A DNA stretch of 64,000 nt, from positions 91,661 through 155,660 of the forward strand of contig JAOQAG010000049.1 in NCBI GenBank assembly GCA_025963715.1. Reading direction: 5' to 3'. The notes under the pieces were generated by a model. That model was not told the origin of the DNA. It saw only the letters and a program-made list of their open reading frames with translations, and made no database searches. Shown in pieces: positions 61,543-64,000 of this stretch (positions within the stretch are counted from its first letter, which is position 1; each line of letters begins with the position of its first letter). The DNA is from Bacteroidota bacterium (GTDB lineage: Bacteria; Bacteroidota; Bacteroidia; 2-12-FULL-35-15). The position numbers and the translations under genes were made by a program.

Positions 61543-61551
61543 TAAGTAAAG

Positions 61552-61559
61552 CAAATATA
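61552..61559 (-). promoter_or_regulatory. Minus-7 element of the 1546-residue gene
   Basis: The minus strand reads TATATTTG (TAnnTTTG), 50 bases before motif R1 and about 210 bases before the ATG, giving a long leader. No convincing minus-33 element. Confidence 0.5.
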
Positions 61560-61726
61560 GAGCAAAATTTAGCCCCTTGTTTTAATAAATTGTTAAAAAA
61601 CTATCAACAAAAGCCCAATTATGGTTTTTGCCGGATGGAGAGTTATTTGGGGGAGATGTTTTTTGGAAAAAAGAGGTGCAGATTATTGATTTGCTGTGTG
61701 CTGAAAAACAGATTTTTAATGAATGT

Positions 61727-61782
61727 ACCCTTTCAGGGCTCTTTTGTCCCTGGAAGGGATAGATCAGCGATTAGTACGTCGG
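61727..61782 (+). repeat. Family D element, copy 3
   Basis: CCCTTTCAGGG, TTTTGTCCCTGGAAGGGAT and AGCGATTAGTACGTCGG in the same order as at 37096-37153. The rest of 61561-61912 contains no supported gene. Confidence 0.75.
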
Positions 61783-61912
61783 TTTAAAATGCAATTTTTG
61801 AACGTATTGTTTTCTATGTATCCTCTGCAAGGTTTTTTTGTTCTTGGAAAGGGGTAATAACAATCTGGTAGATGCCAGGTTCTGTTTAGTGACAACAATA
61901 AAATGTATCTTT

Positions 61913-62182
61913 TTACTTTTTAGAGCCCCGCCCGAACGATTGAAAATTTCGTTCAGTCGGGTGGGCAAAAAGTAACAATCCCGCACGTGCGGGATCGTCC
62001 TGTAATGCAATTTGTTTCTTCTGCTGGCGCGAAGAACCAAGCCCGGATAATTTCGCGTATGCTATTGGCCGCTTCGAAAATTTGATTTTTCTCACGCTCA
62101 TTACCAGTATTGCTGAACAGGACAAAAAGAGTAGCGGAATGAGTACGACAACTAATTTTAATTATATAAAAAACATGATTTT
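61913..62182 (-). pseudogene. Decayed copy of the small lipoprotein gene
   Basis: On the minus strand the frame reads LVVVLIPLLFLSCSAILVMS and on to KKQIALQDD, closely matching the gene at 62320-62625. Compared with that gene it has one extra base before the VVVLIPLL segment, which shifts the start codon out of frame, and two palindromes (CCCGCACGTGCGGG at 61980-61993 and a 39-base F-like palindrome at 61927-61965) where the intact copy has FCYFLAPKSKK. The gene therefore lacks a usable start and its C-terminus is replaced. Confidence 0.5.
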
Positions 62183-62249
62183 TAGGTAGGGTTTTACCGG
62201 AAGGGAAAAGAGAATTTAGGAGCAGGATTTTGATCTGTTGCAGGATGTC

Positions 62250-62311
62250 GTAGGCGCTAGGCTCTGCCTAATGACGCTGCACTTTTTGTCAAAGGCGGAG
62301 CCTAGCGCCTA
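62250..62311. repeat. Family C element, decayed copy
   Basis: GTAGGCGCTAGGCTCTGCCT (62250-62269) is complementary to AGGCGGAGCCTAGCGCCTA (62293-62311) apart from one base; the loop is longer and different from that of the perfect copy at 37386-37447. Confidence 0.8.
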
Positions 62312-62319
62312 TGTGGGTT

Positions 62320-62625
62320 TTACATTTCGAGTTTTAAATGTCCGCACACTTCTTTTAATACTTCGCAAGGATTTGTAATTGGATACACATTTATCTTTTT
62401 ACTTTTTGGAGCCAAAAAGTAACAAAAACCTTTTTCGTCCTGTAATGCAATTTGCTTCTTCTGCTGGCGCGAAGAACCAACCCCGGATAATTTCGCGTAT
62501 GCGGTTGGTCGCTCCGAAAATTTAATTCTTCTCACGCTCATTACCGGTATTGCTGAACAGGACAAAAAGAGTAGCGGAATGAGTAGGACAACTAATTTTA
62601 TTTTTTTATAAGAATGATTTGGCAT
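62320..62625 (-). CDS. Small putative lipoprotein
   Basis: A 101-residue frame with a textbook lipoprotein signal: basic start (MPNHSYKKIK), hydrophobic core and lipobox LFLSC with Cys23. An alternative ATG lies five codons upstream. The mature part is basic (VRRIKFSERPTAYAKLSG, SRQQKKQIALQDEKGFCYFL) and has no known domain. The FCYFLAPKSKK segment is encoded by a palindromic TTACTTTTTGG/CCAAAAAGTAA word that is common as a non-coding repeat in this kind of genome, so part of the frame may be fortuitous. A frameshifted duplicate lies 140 bases downstream at 61913-62182. Confidence 0.4.
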   Translation of the reverse strand: MPNHSYKKIKLVVLLIPLLFLSCSAIPVMSVRRIKFSERPTAYAKLSGVGSSRQQKKQIALQDEKGFCYFLAPKSKKINVYPITNPCEVLKEVCGHLKLEM

Positions 62626-62701
62626 TAAGATGCTTAGCATAGGCTTAGCAAAATCCTAATTCCTTAATCTCTAAATCCTTAATCATTCCGGTCGTTAAAA
62701 T

Positions 62702-62738
62702 AAAAAACTCCCAAACATAATCCGTTTGGGAGTTTTAT
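62702..62738 (-). terminator. Intrinsic terminator of the right-edge T9SS gene
   Basis: AAAACTCCCAAAC pairs perfectly with GTTTGGGAGTTTT over ATAATCC, 16 bases past the stop at 62754; T-run on the minus strand. Confidence 0.92.
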
Positions 62739-62753
62739 CAAAAAAGTATTCTC

Positions 62754-64000
62754 TTACTTCCTAATCAACTGAATAAACCCTTTTTCATCATATTCTTTTC
62801 CTTCGGCACCTTTTGCTTTCAGCACATAATAATAGGTACCATCGCTTGCAGGTTCACCGGCGGAAGTGCGGCCATCCCAGCCCTGGTTTACGGCAGAAAG
62901 CTCCGCCATTTTAATTCCCCAGCGATCAAATACCGCGCAGGAAAATTCAACAATGCCTTCGCTTGTAACTTTAAACAGGTCGTTTTCGCCATCGTTGTTA
63001 GGTGTAAATACATTCGGGATTTGCAGGATGGATGGGTTTTCCAATACCGTGATCGTGAGCATGTACGTATCGGTGCAACCGTTGGCATTAACCGCTGTAA
63101 GCATTACCATGTATGCTCCCGGGGTTTGATAGGTATGATTGGGTGTAGTCACTGCGCTGGTGGCGTTATCGCCAAAATCCCATGCATAAGCAATCGCGGA
63201 AGCGGAGCTGTTATTACTAAAATTTACCGGCAGCGGATACACACCGCTGGTGGGGCTTGCGGTAAATAAAGCCGTTACCGAATCCACCGTTACGGTAATG
63301 CTGACGCTGCTGCTGCCGCAGGTATTAGTGGCCGTTACAATGTATGTACCTGAGTTGGATGCACTGATCGAATTCCCGGTTTGCCCGGTGGACCATGTAT
63401 AAGTACCGCCGCCGCTGGCGTTGAGCATTACGCTGCTGCCTGCACAAATAGTGGTGGCGCTTGCGGGAGTAATAGTTGCAACCGGCGCATTGATAATGGT
63501 AACAGTACTGGTAGCAGTATCTACTCCGCAGGCATTGATCGCCGTGAGCGTATACGTTCCTGCAGTTGCAGCCGAAATAGAATTTGTAGAAGCGCCCGTT
63601 GGCAGCCATACATAGCTTGTTCCGCCCGAACCGTTTAATACAACCGAATTGCCTGCGCAGATAGTAGTGCTTCCTGCCGGAGTGATCAGGGCAACCGGCA
63701 ATGGATTTTGTGTGATGGTAATAGTATCACTAGCTGTACCGCAGGTGGTGGTAGATGTTACAATGTATGTTCCGCCGCTTGTAACTACTAATGAATCGTT
63801 GGTTGAACCGCTCGTCCAGCTGTAGCTTCCGCTGCCTGTTGCATGCAATACCAAATTGCTTCCCGCGCAAAAGCTGGTGGCAGCGCTGTTGATGTTCGCT
63901 ACCGGGCCGGTTGTGGTGTTTATCGTTTGTGTGGCTTGCGCCGATCCGCAACTGTTGGTAGCTGTAACGGTGTATGTTCCTGCTGTTGATACCGTAATGG
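62754..64000 (-). CDS. Large secreted T9SS type-B protein, C-terminal part
   Basis: The frame is open through the right edge (the last codons read SCGSAQATQTINTTTGPVAN in part), so the gene starts beyond the window; at least 415 codons are present. Four or more SprB-like modules with the pattern TICAGxSVxLxxSGGxxYxW repeat every 80-85 residues, followed by a PKD domain (WDFGDNATSAVTTPNHTYQT) and a T9SS type-B (CHU_C, gliding-motility-associated) tail with IPNVFTPNNDGENDLFKV and FDRWG. Such tails remain on large adhesins such as SprB. The periodicity suggests recombination-prone, length-variable modules. Confidence 0.92.
   Translation of the reverse strand, partial: ITVSTAGTYTVTATNSCGSAQATQTINTTTGPVANINSAATSFCAGSNLVLHATGSGSYSWTSGSTNDSLVVTSGGTYIVTSTTTCGTASDTITITQNPLPVALITPAGSTTICAGNSVVLNGSGGTSYVWLPTGASTNSISAATAGTYTLTAINACGVDTATSTVTIINAPVATITPASATTICAGSSVMLNASGGGTYTWSTGQTGNSISASNSGTYIVTATNTCGSSSVSITVTVDSVTALFTASPTSGVYPLPVNFSNNSSASAIAYAWDFGDNATSAVTTPNHTYQTPGAYMVMLTAVNANGCTDTYMLTITVLENPSILQIPNVFTPNNDGENDLFKVTSEGIVEFSCAVFDRWGIKMAELSAVNQGWDGRTSAGEPASDGTYYYVLKAKGAEGKEYDEKGFIQLIRK

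Noticed and set aside
62754..64000. CRISPR-like periodicity
   Set aside because: The repetition is at protein level (SprB-like modules every 80-85 residues), repeats are diverged in DNA and lie within one open frame.
1..64000. rRNA, tRNA, insertion-sequence transposases, prophage genes
   Set aside because: None could be recognised in coding frames or gene-free stretches on either strand.

Overview
The window looks like a chromosome segment of a free-living or environmental member of the Bacteroidota (Chitinophagales/Sphingobacteriia/Cytophagia-like). The reasons are: seven proteins carrying type IX secretion system (T9SS) C-terminal sorting domains, two TonB-dependent receptors with carboxypeptidase-like plug extensions, a two-component-propeller/SpoIIE receptor, the Bacteroidota gene order CBS-nadK-porG-like-uppS-bamA-skp-skp-murI, and several promoters of the Bacteroidota type (minus-7 element TAnnTTTG). 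No rRNA, tRNA, transposase, prophage or CRISPR array was seen.

Layout. 1-8.2 kb: end of an outer-membrane beta-barrel gene, a degenerate PAP2-like membrane protein, rpoN (sigma-54), a large propeller/SpoIIE phosphatase and asnS. 8.3-13.9 kb: two tandem paralogous secreted T9SS proteins. 14-21 kb: a TetR regulator with a pair of 28-bp dyads in front, then TolC, adaptor and RND pump (efflux operon). 21-31 kb: DUF4421-like protein, dxs, a lipoprotein/secreted protein pair, an M43-type metalloprotease with T9SS tail, an SDR oxidoreductase and a PLP trans-sulfuration enzyme. 31-36.5 kb: a probable metal (copper-like) locus with a small Cys-rich protein, a TonB receptor, two periplasmic HMA-domain proteins and an ECF sigma factor with a membrane partner. 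36.5-47.5 kb: gamma carbonic anhydrase, murI and the envelope-assembly cluster, pdxJ and an alpha/beta hydrolase. 47.5-64 kb: a DUF3857-like protein, an endonuclease I / TonB receptor / lamin-tail group, a 1546-residue T9SS protein with a 39-codon gene behind it, and a partial T9SS type-B protein at the right edge.

How it fits together. The envelope cluster makes and inserts outer-membrane proteins (Skp, BamA), supplies the lipid carrier (UppS), probably contributes a T9SS part (PorG-like), and the window is rich in cargo for that system. dxs and pdxJ are linked by their metabolite: DXP feeds both isoprenoids (hence UppS) and pyridoxal phosphate (used by the trans-sulfuration enzyme).

The most interesting signal is a short structured motif in the 5' leaders of two T9SS genes: one copy (56411-56466) ahead of the lamin-tail gene and two tandem copies (61372-61432, 61447-61501) ahead of the 1546-residue gene. 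All three share CCTACAAG and TTC(C/G)GAAAC around a hairpin whose sequence changes with pairing kept, inside a closing stem. It behaves like an unrecognised cis-regulatory RNA. A second theme is that intergenic DNA is assembled from a small vocabulary of dispersed words and nested palindromes (families A-F below), with one palindrome sitting at the same point of the same word at two distant sites.
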